A stretch of 52,779 nt of DNA from Nocardia ninae NBRC 108245 (GCF_007990755.1 NZ_BJXA01000066.1:1-52779), one strand, 5' to 3'. Positions 1 to 8,365 are shown, counted from the stretch's first letter. Numbers and translations are program-made. Notes: generated by a model not told the origin, from the letters alone.

Positions 1-6
1 GCTGGC

Positions 7-1287
7 ATGAGAGTGGCGATTCCGTTGACGGGCACCCGCGGCGACGTGCAACCCGCGGTGGCGCTCGGGCTGGAGCTGCGCAGGCGCGGCCACGACGTCC
101 TGGTCGGCGCGCCGCCGAACCTCGTCGACTTCGCCACCCGCACCGGCCTGGCCGCCGTCAGCTGCGGGCCGGACGTGCAGCAGCTCTACTCGTCCGACGA
201 GGGCCAGAAGGCGCTGGCCGCGGGCAGCAGCTTCCGGCTGATGCAGCTGGTCGGCAAGCAGATGGCCGACTACGCCGAGCAGATGAACCGCGAGGTGATC
301 GACGTGTGCGCGGGCGCGGACGTCATTGTGGCGACCATGCTGACCGAGGATCGGGCCGCGTCGGTCGCCGAGGCGATGCGGGTGCCGATGGTCTCACTGC
401 ACGGCTTTCCGTGCCGGAAGAACTCCGCGTATCCGTTCCCCGGCTCGCTGCCGCCGGCCTGGCACCCGCCCGCCGTGGTGAACCGCGCCACCTGGCTGCT
501 CGCGGAGAACCTGCGCCGCGTCGTCTTCATGCGCTACCTCAACCAGCTGCGCAAGGAACTCGGCCTGCCGCGCACCACCGCCGCACCTGCCGACATGCTG
601 GCGCGCGCGGGCGTGCCCGAGGTGCAGATCTACGACCGTGCCCTGGTGCCCGGCCTGGCCGAGGAGTGGGGCGAGCGCAGGCCGCTCGTCGGCTTCCTGC
701 CGCTGGAGCGGACCGCCAGGGAGGCGCTCGGCGAGCTGGCCGCCGATCACGGGGAGGTGATCGCCTGGATCGCGGAGGGCGATCCGCCGGTGTACTTCGG
801 TTTCGGCAGCATGCCCATCCGGGATACGCATGCCGTGCTCGCCATCGTCGAGGAGGTGTGCGAACGGCTGGGTATCCGCGGTTTGGTGAGTGCGGGCTGG
901 AGCGATCTGGCCGCCGCCGACGCCGAAACCGGGCAGCAGGTCAAGGTGGTCGGCCCGGTCGCGCACGACATCGTCTTCCCCGTGTGTGCCGCCGCCGTGC
1001 ACCACGGCGGCATCGGCACCACCTTCGAGAGCCTGCGGGCCGGGCTGCCGACGCTGGTCTGTTCGGTGTCGTTCGACCAGCCGATGTGGGGTGCGCAGGT
1101 CGAACGACTCGGTGTCGGTGCGCATCTGAGCTTCCGCAAGCTCGACCGGGAGCGGCTGGAAGCAGGAGTACGGACACTGCTGGATCAGGGAACCGCGCAA
1201 CGGGCGAAAAACCTTGCCGGAGAGCTGCAATCGCACGCGGACGCGACGCCGCGCACCGCCGACATCGTCGAGGCGACCGCCGGGTGA
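7..1287 (+). CDS. GT1-family (UGT/MGT-like) glycosyltransferase
   Basis: The 426-residue protein looks like a GT-B fold glycosyltransferase of family 1, the group that includes sterol and macrolide glycosyltransferases. The N-terminal domain opens with a GTRGDVQP loop at residues 9-16, typical of the acceptor domain. The C-terminal nucleotide-sugar domain has HHGGIGTTFESLRAGLP from about residue 332, matching the family signature. It should move a sugar from an NDP-sugar to a lipid or polyketide-like acceptor in the cytoplasm, but the acceptor cannot be read from sequence. The ABC-2 permease follows 25 bp later in the same direction, so glycosylation followed by export is possible. The ATG lies 7 bases from the window edge, so a start further upstream cannot be excluded. 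Confidence 0.85.
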   Translation: MRVAIPLTGTRGDVQPAVALGLELRRRGHDVLVGAPPNLVDFATRTGLAAVSCGPDVQQLYSSDEGQKALAAGSSFRLMQLVGKQMADYAEQMNREVIDVCAGADVIVATMLTEDRAASVAEAMRVPMVSLHGFPCRKNSAYPFPGSLPPAWHPPAVVNRATWLLAENLRRVVFMRYLNQLRKELGLPRTTAAPADMLARAGVPEVQIYDRALVPGLAEEWGERRPLVGFLPLERTAREALGELAADHGEVIAWIAEGDPPVYFGFGSMPIRDTHAVLAIVEEVCERLGIRGLVSAGWSDLAAADAETGQQVKVVGPVAHDIVFPVCAAAVHHGGIGTTFESLRAGLPTLVCSVSFDQPMWGAQVERLGVGAHLSFRKLDRERLEAGVRTLLDQGTAQRAKNLAGELQSHADATPRTADIVEATAG

Positions 1288-1312
1288 GCAGGCAGACCGC
1301 AGGCGGGGCGCT

Positions 1313-2080
1313 ATGAGTGGAGTGGCCCGCGCTTGCGGCGATTGCGCCGTCATGTTCCGGCGGGCGGTGCGGCATACGCTGCGTAGCCGAGACACGCTGC
1401 TGATCTCGCTGTTGTTGCCGGTACTGATCATGCTGCTGTTCGTGTACGTGTTCGGCGGCGCGATACAGGTGGACGGTCCCTACATCGACTATGTGATTCC
1501 CGGAATCATCCTGCTCTGCACCGGATTCGGCGCCTCGATCACCGCCACAGCGGTGGCGACCGATCTGCGCACCGGCGCGGTGGACCGATTCCGGACCTTG
1601 CCGATCTTTCGGCAGGCATTGCTGGCCGGGCATGTGGGGGAGGGGGTCGTGCGCAACATGCTCGCCGTCGCCGTGGTGCTGGTGGTCGGGGTGATCCTGG
1701 GCTTCCGTTCTAACGCAGGGTTTTTCGGGTGGATCGGCGCGCTCGCGGTGATCGTGCTCTTCGTGCACGCGATCACCTGGATCGCGGTGGCGCTGGGCCT
1801 GCTTGCGCAAAACCCCGAGGCCGCAGGCGGATTCACCTACGCCATCATGTTCATCCCCTACATCAGCAGTGCCTTCGTGCCGACCGCCACCATGCCGTCC
1901 TGGTTGCGCGGCTTCGCCGAGTATCAGCCCGCGACGCCGGTGATCGATACGCTCCGTGGCTTGCTCATCGGCGGCGAATGGCACAGCAGCGCGGCTCTTG
2001 CGGTGCTCTGGTCCGTCGGGCTCGCTGTGGTCGGCTATGCCTGCGCCGCAGGGCTTTTCGCTCGTCGGTCGCGGGTATGA
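1313..2080 (+). CDS. ABC-2 type transporter permease (DrrB-like)
   Basis: The 255-residue protein has about six hydrophobic segments in the ABC-2 layout. A short cytoplasmic N-terminus comes first, then a first helix near residue 25, an RTGAVDRFRTLPI loop, and a DrrB-like C-terminal half with GFTYAIMFIPYISSAFVPT. This is the membrane half of a small-molecule or lipid exporter. The frame is open further upstream, but the ATG at 1313 gives the family-typical N-terminus and a 25-bp gap from the glycosyltransferase. No ATP-binding subunit lies in the window. The partner is either left of base 1 or elsewhere, so this could be the distal gene of an ATPase-glycosyltransferase-permease operon. Confidence 0.85.
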   Translation: MSGVARACGDCAVMFRRAVRHTLRSRDTLLISLLLPVLIMLLFVYVFGGAIQVDGPYIDYVIPGIILLCTGFGASITATAVATDLRTGAVDRFRTLPIFRQALLAGHVGEGVVRNMLAVAVVLVVGVILGFRSNAGFFGWIGALAVIVLFVHAITWIAVALGLLAQNPEAAGGFTYAIMFIPYISSAFVPTATMPSWLRGFAEYQPATPVIDTLRGLLIGGEWHSSAALAVLWSVGLAVVGYACAAGLFARRSRV

Positions 2081-2087
2081 ATCCGTT

Positions 2088-2119
2088 TTGATGGTATGCC
2101 CGTACCATTTATATGGTAC
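2088..2119 (+). promoter_or_regulatory. Palindromic operator over a candidate promoter
   Basis: A perfect inverted repeat GTACCAT-ttat-ATGGTAC lies at 2102-2119. A third copy of the half-site, ATGGTA at 2091-2096, pairs with TACCAT at 2103-2108. A candidate -35 TTGATG (2088-2093) and -10 TATATG (2110-2115, 16-bp spacer) or TATGGT (2112-2117, 18-bp spacer) overlap the repeats. A protein bound here should block RNA polymerase at the hydrolase gene that starts at 2150. TetR-type regulators use such sites. The MerR gene beyond the hydrolase is another candidate binder. Confidence 0.6.
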
Positions 2120-2149
2120 GTTGATATCACCAACACGGGAGGGGAGATC

Positions 2150-3031
2150 ATGCCGAAGATCGGACGATTCACCAGCGACGAGGCGCAGGCCACCTACCTG
2201 CGAAGCTACGACGCCATGGCGGCACGGTGGCCGGTGTCATCGACAGAGCTCGATATCGAAACATCTTTCGGGACAACACGAGTGCGTAGGTCAGGCGCGG
2301 GGGAGGGCGTCCCGCTGCTGCTACTCCCGGGCATGTCGGGCAACAGCCTGGTGTGGGGCCCGTTCATCGAGGACCTGGCCCGCCACCGCATCGTGTACAC
2401 CACCGATGTCATGGGATGGGCGGGCCGCTGTGTGCAGACCACGCCGATGCGCGACGAGACCGATATCGCCCGCTGGGCCGGCGAGGTGATCGCCGGACTC
2501 GGTGCGGATCGCGTCCACCTCGCGGGCTACTCGCTCGGCGCGTGGCTGGCCGCCGTTATCGCCGCTGAGCATTCCGATCGGCTGGCCAGTCTGAGCCTGC
2601 TGGAGCCGACCCCGGCCATCTTCGGCAGGCCGCCCTGGCGGGTGCTGCGGAAGTTCATCGCTGCGGGCTTCCGCCCGACCCGGGAGAAGATGCAGAAGCT
2701 CAACGATTGGCTCCAGCCGCGTATCCAGTTCACCGAGGAGGAATGGGGAATGATTCTGGCGGGCGTGAAGTTCCGGATGGCACTACCGTGGCCCCGCCCG
2801 CTCACCGACGACCGGCTGGCCGCGATCACCGCACCGGTGCTCGCCCTCTACGGCGCCGAGTCGGTCATTCACGATCCCGAGGTGGCGGCAGGTAACGTCC
2901 GACGGCATTTCCCCGCGGCCGATATCGAGACCTACCCCGGCGTCGGGCACGACATGCTGTGGGCGATCCCGGATCGGGTGATCTCGCGTTTCCTGGATTT
3001 CGCCGGAAAGCACGACTCGGTCCAGGTCTGA
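2150..3031 (+). CDS. Alpha/beta hydrolase
   Basis: The 293-residue protein has an alpha/beta-hydrolase fold. The nucleophile elbow GYSLGAW places the catalytic serine near residue 128, a YGAESVIHDP strand end supplies a likely acidic residue, and PGVGHDM supplies the histidine. Its substrate is unknown; such enzymes act on esters, lactones or C-C bonds. The frame opens earlier at 2096, but a GGGAGGGGAG ribosome-binding site directly before the ATG at 2150 and the absence of homology-like sequence upstream favour 2150. The gene sits behind the palindromic promoter at 2088-2119 and converges with the MerR gene, with only 4 bp between their ends. Confidence 0.85.
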   Translation: MPKIGRFTSDEAQATYLRSYDAMAARWPVSSTELDIETSFGTTRVRRSGAGEGVPLLLLPGMSGNSLVWGPFIEDLARHRIVYTTDVMGWAGRCVQTTPMRDETDIARWAGEVIAGLGADRVHLAGYSLGAWLAAVIAAEHSDRLASLSLLEPTPAIFGRPPWRVLRKFIAAGFRPTREKMQKLNDWLQPRIQFTEEEWGMILAGVKFRMALPWPRPLTDDRLAAITAPVLALYGAESVIHDPEVAAGNVRRHFPAADIETYPGVGHDMLWAIPDRVISRFLDFAGKHDSVQV

Positions 3032-3035
3032 GCCG

Positions 3036-3806
3036 TCAGGACGGAGTGTCCGGCCGCGAATCCGTCTTGGCGCGTTCGCGTTCGGCGGCGGTGGCGAGGT
3101 AGTCGCCGAGCTCCCGCCGCAGCGTGACGTCGAGCGAGCGGGCCAGCGTGGAGTGCACCGAAGTGACGGCCAGCTCGCGCATCTTGCTCAACATCGTTGT
3201 GGTGTCGGCGATTTCGCCGCTGGTCTCGGGGAGCCAGCCCGCGCCGTGCTCATCGATGATGTGCTGCTTGGCGGCGGTGATCATGATGTGGGTGATGTCG
3301 TCGATCCGGGCGGCGACCTCGGCGTAGATCTCGATGAGGGTGCGCAGTTCCAGGCCGTACTCGTGCAGCTCGGCGAACGAGGTGAGCAGCTGCGTCTCGG
3401 TGAACACCACGGTGTCACCTTCGAGCCGGACCAGTTTCATCTCGCGCAGCCGGTCGACGAGCTCGTCGGCCTCCGCGCCGAGGATGGTGCCGATCAGCTC
3501 GCGCGGCACCTCGAAGGCTTCGTCCTTCGACCACGACGCGGTGACCGCGTGCTGCAAGCCGAGCACCTCGGTGAGGTCCTTGCCGGTCTCCCAGCTGGTG
3601 ATGAAGTCGCCGATGTGCGCGGTGGTGAAGCCGCGTTGCAGCAGCGCGTCGATCAGCCGCAGTCGCTCGAGGTGCGAATTGTCGTAGATGCTGGCCCGGC
3701 CGTCCTTGCCGACGGGCGGGGGCAGCAGGCCACGCTCCTGGTAGGCGCGCACATTGCGGGTGGTGGTGCCCGCGGCGCGCGCGAGGTCATCGATGCGGTA
3801 CTCCAT
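3036..3806 (-). CDS. MerR-family transcriptional regulator
   Basis: The 256-residue protein begins with a MerR winged helix-turn-helix: YRIDDLARAAGTTTRNVRAY at residues 3-22, followed by GLLPPP and the IYDNSHLERLRLI wing. A long C-terminal helical region of about 170 residues, longer than in metal-sensing MerR proteins, probably senses a small organic ligand. The frame stays open to 3908, but AGGAGGTGGA lies immediately upstream of the ATG at 3806, which decides the start. It is the last gene of the minus-strand operon whose first gene starts at 8284, so it may control that operon through the palindrome at 8304-8329. It could instead act on the site at 2088-2119. Confidence 0.85.
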   Translation of the reverse strand: MEYRIDDLARAAGTTTRNVRAYQERGLLPPPVGKDGRASIYDNSHLERLRLIDALLQRGFTTAHIGDFITSWETGKDLTEVLGLQHAVTASWSKDEAFEVPRELIGTILGAEADELVDRLREMKLVRLEGDTVVFTETQLLTSFAELHEYGLELRTLIEIYAEVAARIDDITHIMITAAKQHIIDEHGAGWLPETSGEIADTTTMLSKMRELAVTSVHSTLARSLDVTLRRELGDYLATAAERERAKTDSRPDTPS

Positions 3807-3908
3807 CGATTCCACCTCCTCGCCCACCTGCGCGCCGGAATGCCGGCGACCGAACAGCCCGGTCATTGATCGACCGAGTCTATCGCCAAGGCCGCCGGCA
3901 CCGGTCAT

Positions 3909-5414
3909 CTAGGAAACCGCCGCGATCCGGGGCTTGCGGGCGTTGCGGTCCGCGGCGACGACCGTGTAGTCGGCGAGGTCGACGGTCCGCAGCTGATTAA
4001 CGTACTGGGTGGCGAAGCCCGGATACATGGTCGCGTTGAAACCGTCCTCGGTGAGGTACCAGCTGCGGCAGCCCGAGTTCCAGGTGGTGCCGGTCAGCCT
4101 GCGCTGCATGCCCGCGTTGTAGCGGTCCTGCCGGTCCTTGCGGACGTCGAGCACGCGCAGATCCTGCTCCAGGATGGTGCCGATGGCACTGACCAGGTAG
4201 TCGATCTGGGCCTCCATGTACACCAGCGCCGAGTTGTGGCCTGGCCCCGAATTCGGTCCGAAGGTGAAGAACAGGTTCGGATACCCGGACACGGCGACAC
4301 TCTTGTAGGCGTACGCGCCGCGCGACCATTCGTCGGCCAGCACCCGGCCGTCCCGGCCGACGACCGGGATCGGGGTGCCGGTCTTGGATACGTCGAAGCC
4401 GGTGGCGAAGACGATGCAGTCGGCCTGGTGCTCGATGCCTTCCGCGGTGCGGATGCCGTTTTCGGACAGCCGCGCGATGGGCCAGGTGATCAGCTTGCAG
4501 TTGTCCCGTTGCAGCGCGGGGTAGTAGTCGTCGGTCATCAGCAGGCGCTTGCAGCCCGCCCGGAAGTCCGGGGTGAGCTGGCGGCGCAGCCAGGGATCCT
4601 TGACCTGCCTGCGTAATTGGGCCCGCCCGACCAGTTCGACGACCCTGGTCAGCGGCGTGTTCCAGACGACGCCGAGCGCGACCGACTCGTGGCCGTAGAA
4701 CCAGGCCTGCCGGGCGAGCTGCTCCGCGGCGGGCACCCGGCGGTAGAGCTCCTTGGTGACCGCGTTGGTGCGCCGGTTGACCCGGGGCAGCACCCAGCCC
4801 GGGGTGCGCTGAAAGACCTTGACCGAAGCGGCTTTATCGACCAGCTCCGGAATGATCTGCACCGCGCTGGCACCGGTGCCGACCACCGCGACCTTCTTGC
4901 CGGTGAAGTCGTAGTCGTGATCCCAACGGGCACTGTGGATCTTGTGCCCGGCGTAGTCCTCGATGCCGCGAATGTTCGGAAAGCTCACATTGGCAAGCGG
5001 TCCCGAGGCGAGCACCACGGCGCGGGCCCGGACGGCCTCGCTGCGGCCGTCGATGGTGATCTCCCACAGCCCGGCCGGCTCGTCGAAGGCGATGCCGGAC
5101 ACGTTGTGGCCGAACCGGAAATGCGGTCCGAGGCCGAACTCGGCCGCCATCGTCTCGATATAGCCGAGGATTTCGTTGCTGCCCGAGTAGGTGTGCGACC
5201 AGTCCGGGTTCGGCGCGAAGCTGTAGGAGTACAGCCGCGACGGAATGTCGCACGCCGCACCGGGATAGGTGTTGTCGCGCCAGGTACCGCCGATCGCGTC
5301 GCCGCGCTCGAAGATGGCGAAACTGTCGATCCCCTGCTGTTTCAGGCGAATCGCGCTGCCGATACCGGCGAACCCGCCGCCGATGATGGCGACGTCCAAA
5401 GTCTTGCTGCTCAT
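3909..5414 (-). CDS. FAD/NADPH-dependent Baeyer-Villiger-type monooxygenase (MymA-like)
   Basis: The 501-residue flavoprotein monooxygenase has an N-terminal FAD-binding GGGFAGIG motif at residues 13-20, then GGTWRDNTYPGAACD, the Baeyer-Villiger fingerprint YAGHKIHSARWD, and a second Rossmann motif GTGASAVQI for NADPH. Such enzymes insert oxygen next to a ketone or oxidise heteroatoms. With an SDR, a diiron protein and an HSL hydrolase upstream, a route that oxidises an alcohol to a ketone, forms an ester and hydrolyses it is plausible. The arrangement recalls the M. tuberculosis mymA-lipR-sadH genes. An alternative GTG at 5423 overlaps the upstream stop as GTGA; the ATG at 5414 is preceded by GAGG at short spacing. 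The MerR open frame begins right after its stop codon. Confidence 0.88.
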   Translation of the reverse strand: MSSKTLDVAIIGGGFAGIGSAIRLKQQGIDSFAIFERGDAIGGTWRDNTYPGAACDIPSRLYSYSFAPNPDWSHTYSGSNEILGYIETMAAEFGLGPHFRFGHNVSGIAFDEPAGLWEITIDGRSEAVRARAVVLASGPLANVSFPNIRGIEDYAGHKIHSARWDHDYDFTGKKVAVVGTGASAVQIIPELVDKAASVKVFQRTPGWVLPRVNRRTNAVTKELYRRVPAAEQLARQAWFYGHESVALGVVWNTPLTRVVELVGRAQLRRQVKDPWLRRQLTPDFRAGCKRLLMTDDYYPALQRDNCKLITWPIARLSENGIRTAEGIEHQADCIVFATGFDVSKTGTPIPVVGRDGRVLADEWSRGAYAYKSVAVSGYPNLFFTFGPNSGPGHNSALVYMEAQIDYLVSAIGTILEQDLRVLDVRKDRQDRYNAGMQRRLTGTTWNSGCRSWYLTEDGFNATMYPGFATQYVNQLRTVDLADYTVVAADRNARKPRIAAVS

Positions 5415-5419
5415 CTGCC

Positions 5420-6346
5420 TCACGCCGCCGGCTCGTAGGTGACTTCCTTGACCCAGGTGGGGTCCCTGCGCAGCAGCGCCTTCGGCACCCTGGCGGTGAT
5501 CTTCACCAGTGCGTCGGCGAACAGGTGGTACGGGTGGCCGCGGTCGATCACCCAGCCGCCCTGCATCTTCACCAGCTGATACATCGGCAGCCTGCGCGCG
5601 AATTCGCTGCGCTCACCGACATTGGCATAGCGCTTGAGCGCCGAGTACAGCTTCTCCTCGTCGACGCCCATCTCGACGATGTTGTCGCGCATCTTGTTCA
5701 GCAGCGGCACATAGCTCAGCACACCGATGATCAGCGACGGCTTCAGCCAGCCGCCGACGAGGTCGGTGGCGAGTTTGCGGATATGTGCGTGACCGAGCAG
5801 ATCCATCACCGCGAAATCGACGGCCAGATGCCGGGATTCGTCGTTGTTGATCTTCTTGAAGACGTCCTGGCAGACCGGGTCGTGGATCTCGTCCATGATG
5901 AACTTGACCAGCGCGCCGTCCAGCGCGACCTCGAGCATCGGAATCACGGTGCCCAGGAACGACAGCGACATGCCGTCGGCGTACTTGTCCAGGAAGTCGA
6001 TCACCAGCTTGACGTTCACATTCGGCTGCGGGATCTCGTCACCGTCGAGCATGCCCCAGCGCCGCATCAGCGCCAGCTCGGCATTGGCGTGGCGCTGCTC
6101 CTCGGCGTGGAAGTAACGGTAGATCTCGCGCAGCGTCTCGGTGGGCGCCTTCTTCGCCATGGCGGCGAAGCCGCGCGCGCCGACGTTCTCGATCCACATC
6201 AGGTCGGCCATGAACGGCTTGAGCTTGGCGTGCAGCTCGGGCGAGATCGTCTCGGCACCCGGTGCGTCCCAGTCGATATCGGCCAGCGCCCACTGCCGGT
6301 CCTTGATCTTGGCGAGCATGTCGTCGAAGTCCATCGTGATGGCCAT
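5420..6346 (-). CDS. Ferritin-like diiron protein (putative oxygenase)
   Basis: The 308-residue helical protein carries ferritin-like diiron ligands: HAEEQRHAN in the first half and NNDESRHLAV in the second, each an E-x-x-H motif, with further conserved acids in the helices between. This pattern fits a diiron hydroxylase or desaturase-like enzyme rather than an iron store. The open frame extends upstream to 6517, but that part is only the out-of-frame shadow of the SDR gene. AGGAG stands before the ATG at 6346, and the SDR stop lies 2 bp upstream, giving tight translational coupling. The redox partner is not encoded here. The substrate is unknown; the context suggests a hydrophobic ketone or fatty derivative. 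Confidence 0.75.
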   Translation of the reverse strand: MAITMDFDDMLAKIKDRQWALADIDWDAPGAETISPELHAKLKPFMADLMWIENVGARGFAAMAKKAPTETLREIYRYFHAEEQRHANAELALMRRWGMLDGDEIPQPNVNVKLVIDFLDKYADGMSLSFLGTVIPMLEVALDGALVKFIMDEIHDPVCQDVFKKINNDESRHLAVDFAVMDLLGHAHIRKLATDLVGGWLKPSLIIGVLSYVPLLNKMRDNIVEMGVDEEKLYSALKRYANVGERSEFARRLPMYQLVKMQGGWVIDRGHPYHLFADALVKITARVPKALLRRDPTWVKEVTYEPAA

Positions 6347-6347
6347 G

Positions 6348-7253
6348 TCAGACTCCTGTCTTGTCGGTGACCGAGGTGCGGTCGGTGGCGGGGGAGTTGT
6401 CCTGGGGCAGAACCCGATCCAGGAGGCCGAGGACATAGGTGTACTGGGCGGGGAAGTAGCGCTTGAGCCGCCAGACGACGTGGGCGTCCAGCTGGGGCAG
6501 CACATACAACTGCCCACGATCGTGGGCGTCGAGGGTGTTGCGGGCGACGTGTTCTGGCGTGAAGCCGGTCCAGCGCATCAGGGTGTCGGCCAGCCGGGCC
6601 GACTGCTGGGTGATCCGGCCGTCCTTGGCCACATTGGTTTTCACGAAGGTGGGGCACAGCACGGTGACCGCGACGCCGGTGCCGCTCAGCTCGGCCGCCA
6701 TCGTCTCCGACAGCGACATCACCCCGGCCTTGGATACGTTGTAGACCGACATCGACGGTGCGGCGGCGAACCCGGCCGCCGAGGCGACATTGATGATGCC
6801 GCCGCGCCGGGCGGCACGCAGCTGCGGCGTGAAGACCTCACACCCGTGCACCACACCCCACAGATTGATGCCGAGCGCCCACTCCCAGTCCTCGAAGCCG
6901 ACCTGGCCGACCCGCTTGCCGCCGATCCCGACGCCCGCGTTGTTGATGACCAGGCTGACCGGGCGCTCGAACAGCGATTCGGCAAAGCGCGCAAGGTTTT
7001 CCACGTCCTCGCGGTGTGCCACATCGCAGCGGAACGCGTGCGCGGTGCCGCGATGCTTGCCTTCGATCAGCGCGACGGTCTCGTCGGCGCGCGCCTCATC
7101 GATGTCGGCGCAGATCACCTGCCCGCCGCGCTCGGCGATCTCCAGTGCGAAGGCCCGGCCGATGCCGCTGCCCGCCCCGGTCACCACCGCTCGCGCGCCG
7201 TAGCTGCGCCGTGGCCGATTACCCAGTGGCAGCAGCTTTTCCAGTCCGAACAT
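6348..7253 (-). CDS. Short-chain dehydrogenase/reductase (SadH-like)
   Basis: The 301-residue classical SDR has the cofactor motif TGAGSGIG at residues 25-32, the NNAGVG structural motif, and the catalytic set ending in Y-x-x-x-K (YNVSK). The acidic residue after the second strand (CADID) suggests NAD(H). It would interconvert a secondary alcohol and a ketone, feeding the neighbouring Baeyer-Villiger-type enzyme. The ATG at 7253 lies 2 bp after the stop of the HSL hydrolase, with AAGGTGAG upstream, so the genes are co-translated. Open sequence continues in frame for nearly 1 kb upstream, but this is the third-position shadow of the hydrolase and not a fusion. Confidence 0.9.
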   Translation of the reverse strand: MFGLEKLLPLGNRPRRSYGARAVVTGAGSGIGRAFALEIAERGGQVICADIDEARADETVALIEGKHRGTAHAFRCDVAHREDVENLARFAESLFERPVSLVINNAGVGIGGKRVGQVGFEDWEWALGINLWGVVHGCEVFTPQLRAARRGGIINVASAAGFAAAPSMSVYNVSKAGVMSLSETMAAELSGTGVAVTVLCPTFVKTNVAKDGRITQQSARLADTLMRWTGFTPEHVARNTLDAHDRGQLYVLPQLDAHVVWRLKRYFPAQYTYVLGLLDRVLPQDNSPATDRTSVTDKTGV

Positions 7254-7255
7254 CG

Positions 7256-8284
7256 TCAGCTCACCTTCTCGGAGACAGTGCGGGCGGCCAGTGCGGTCCG
7301 CAGGAAGTCGGCTGCGCGGGCCAGGGCCTGATCGGCCTCGGGCACCAGCGTCGGCAGCGCCTGGAAGACGTGCACCTGGCCCGGCCACACCTCCAGCTCG
7401 CAGCTGCCGCCAGCGGCGCGCACCATCGCGCAGAGCGCTCGCGCATCGGCACTGAGCATTTCGGTGCCGCCGACCTGAATCAGCATGGGCGGCAGCGACA
7501 TGCCCTCCGGCACGGTCAGCCGCAGTCGCGGGGTGTCGTCGGGCAGGCCCCGCGTATAGGCGCGTGGCATCCGGCTCGCCGCCTTGGCGGAGATGAGCGG
7601 ATCCCGTTGGCGCCGTTCTTGTTCGGCGGCCAGCTGCAGGGTGAGGTCGAACAGTGGGGAGAACATCACCACGGCCGCGGGCTGCGGAATGCGGCGGCGT
7701 TCGTTCTCGATGAGCAGGTCGAGCGCGAGATGCCCGCCCGCCGAATCCCCGGCGATCACCAGGTCGTCGGCGGTGTAGCCGCGGTCGAGCAGCCAGCGGT
7801 AACCCGCCTCGACATCGTCGGCCGCGGCCGGGAAGCGGTGCTCCGGCGCGAGCCGGTAGTCGGTCAGGAAGACCGGGAGACCCGTCTTGCGGGACAGCTG
7901 CGCGGCCAGTCCGCGGTGCGTGCGGGCGGAGCAGATGACGTAACCGCTGCCGTGGATGTAGTAGACGGCGCGCTTGCCGAAGGAGACGCCGGGCGCGCGG
8001 ACCCATTCGCCGCGCACCGCCCCGGACCGCACCGGGGTGACGGCGGTGCCGCGGGGCACCGGGCCGCCGACTGCCATGAAGGTGGCGACGAGCTTGCGGG
8101 CGAACCAGACTCCCGGGGCGTTCATCGGCACCGCGTTGTTCAGCGGGCGCAACCCGAACTGGGTGGCCGCCGCGGCCAGGGTGGCCCGCGTGGAGGGTGC
8201 GGTGGGTACGCCTGTACTTACCCACCCCGCCGGCTCCGCCGGCTGCCGACCTCGGGAGATCGAGGTCCTCGTTGACCTTGTCAT
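7256..8284 (-). CDS. HSL-family alpha/beta hydrolase (LipR-like esterase)
   Basis: The 342-residue enzyme belongs to the hormone-sensitive-lipase family. It has an oxyanion-hole HGSG (usually HGGG), the nucleophile motif GDSAGG, and a late histidine in the GQVHVFQ segment. It should hydrolyse short or medium acyl esters and may split the ester made by the operon's monooxygenase. It is the first gene of the operon that runs down to 3036. The ATG at 8284 has no ribosome-binding site, but a TTGACA/GATTCT promoter predicts that transcription begins at or next to this ATG, so a leaderless mRNA is likely. A longer open frame to 8380 lies upstream of that promoter and is disfavoured. Confidence 0.85.
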   Translation of the reverse strand: MTRSTRTSISRGRQPAEPAGWVSTGVPTAPSTRATLAAAATQFGLRPLNNAVPMNAPGVWFARKLVATFMAVGGPVPRGTAVTPVRSGAVRGEWVRAPGVSFGKRAVYYIHGSGYVICSARTHRGLAAQLSRKTGLPVFLTDYRLAPEHRFPAAADDVEAGYRWLLDRGYTADDLVIAGDSAGGHLALDLLIENERRRIPQPAAVVMFSPLFDLTLQLAAEQERRQRDPLISAKAASRMPRAYTRGLPDDTPRLRLTVPEGMSLPPMLIQVGGTEMLSADARALCAMVRAAGGSCELEVWPGQVHVFQALPTLVPEADQALARAADFLRTALAARTVSEKVS

Positions 8285-8290
8285 GTGTTC

Positions 8291-8329
8291 AGAATCATCG
8301 ATGAATGTGCCAGTTGTCAATGGCACATT
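8291..8329 (-). promoter_or_regulatory. Promoter with embedded near-palindromic operator
   Basis: On the minus strand a consensus -35 TTGACA (8320-8315) and a weak -10 GATTCT (8296-8291, 18-bp spacing) precede the hydrolase ATG at 8284. The -35 box lies inside a near-perfect palindrome: arms AATGTGCCA (8304-8312) and TGGCACATT (8321-8329), with an inner TTG-t-CAA. A dimeric repressor bound here would cover the -35 element. The operon-encoded MerR protein or an unlinked TetR/GntR-type regulator could be the ligand. Confidence 0.6.
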
Positions 8330-8365
8330 TGTTGCAGGCTGATCGCGATAGGGTCTGACCTGCGA

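Noticed and set aside
5525-6370. 281-codon plus-strand frame opposite the diiron protein
   Set aside because: Antisense shadow with no recognisable domain. The minus-strand frame has clear diiron motifs and a ribosome-binding site.
6348-8225. Apparent 625-residue fusion of an N-terminal region to the SDR
   Set aside because: The N-terminal 300 residues are the out-of-frame shadow of the HSL hydrolase gene. A ribosome-binding site and ATG at 7253 start the SDR.
8321-8335. TGGCAC-N5-TTGCA, a perfect-looking sigma-54 (-24/-12) promoter on the plus strand
   Set aside because: Actinobacteria lack sigma-54, no plus-strand gene follows, and TGGCAC is one arm of the minus-strand palindrome.
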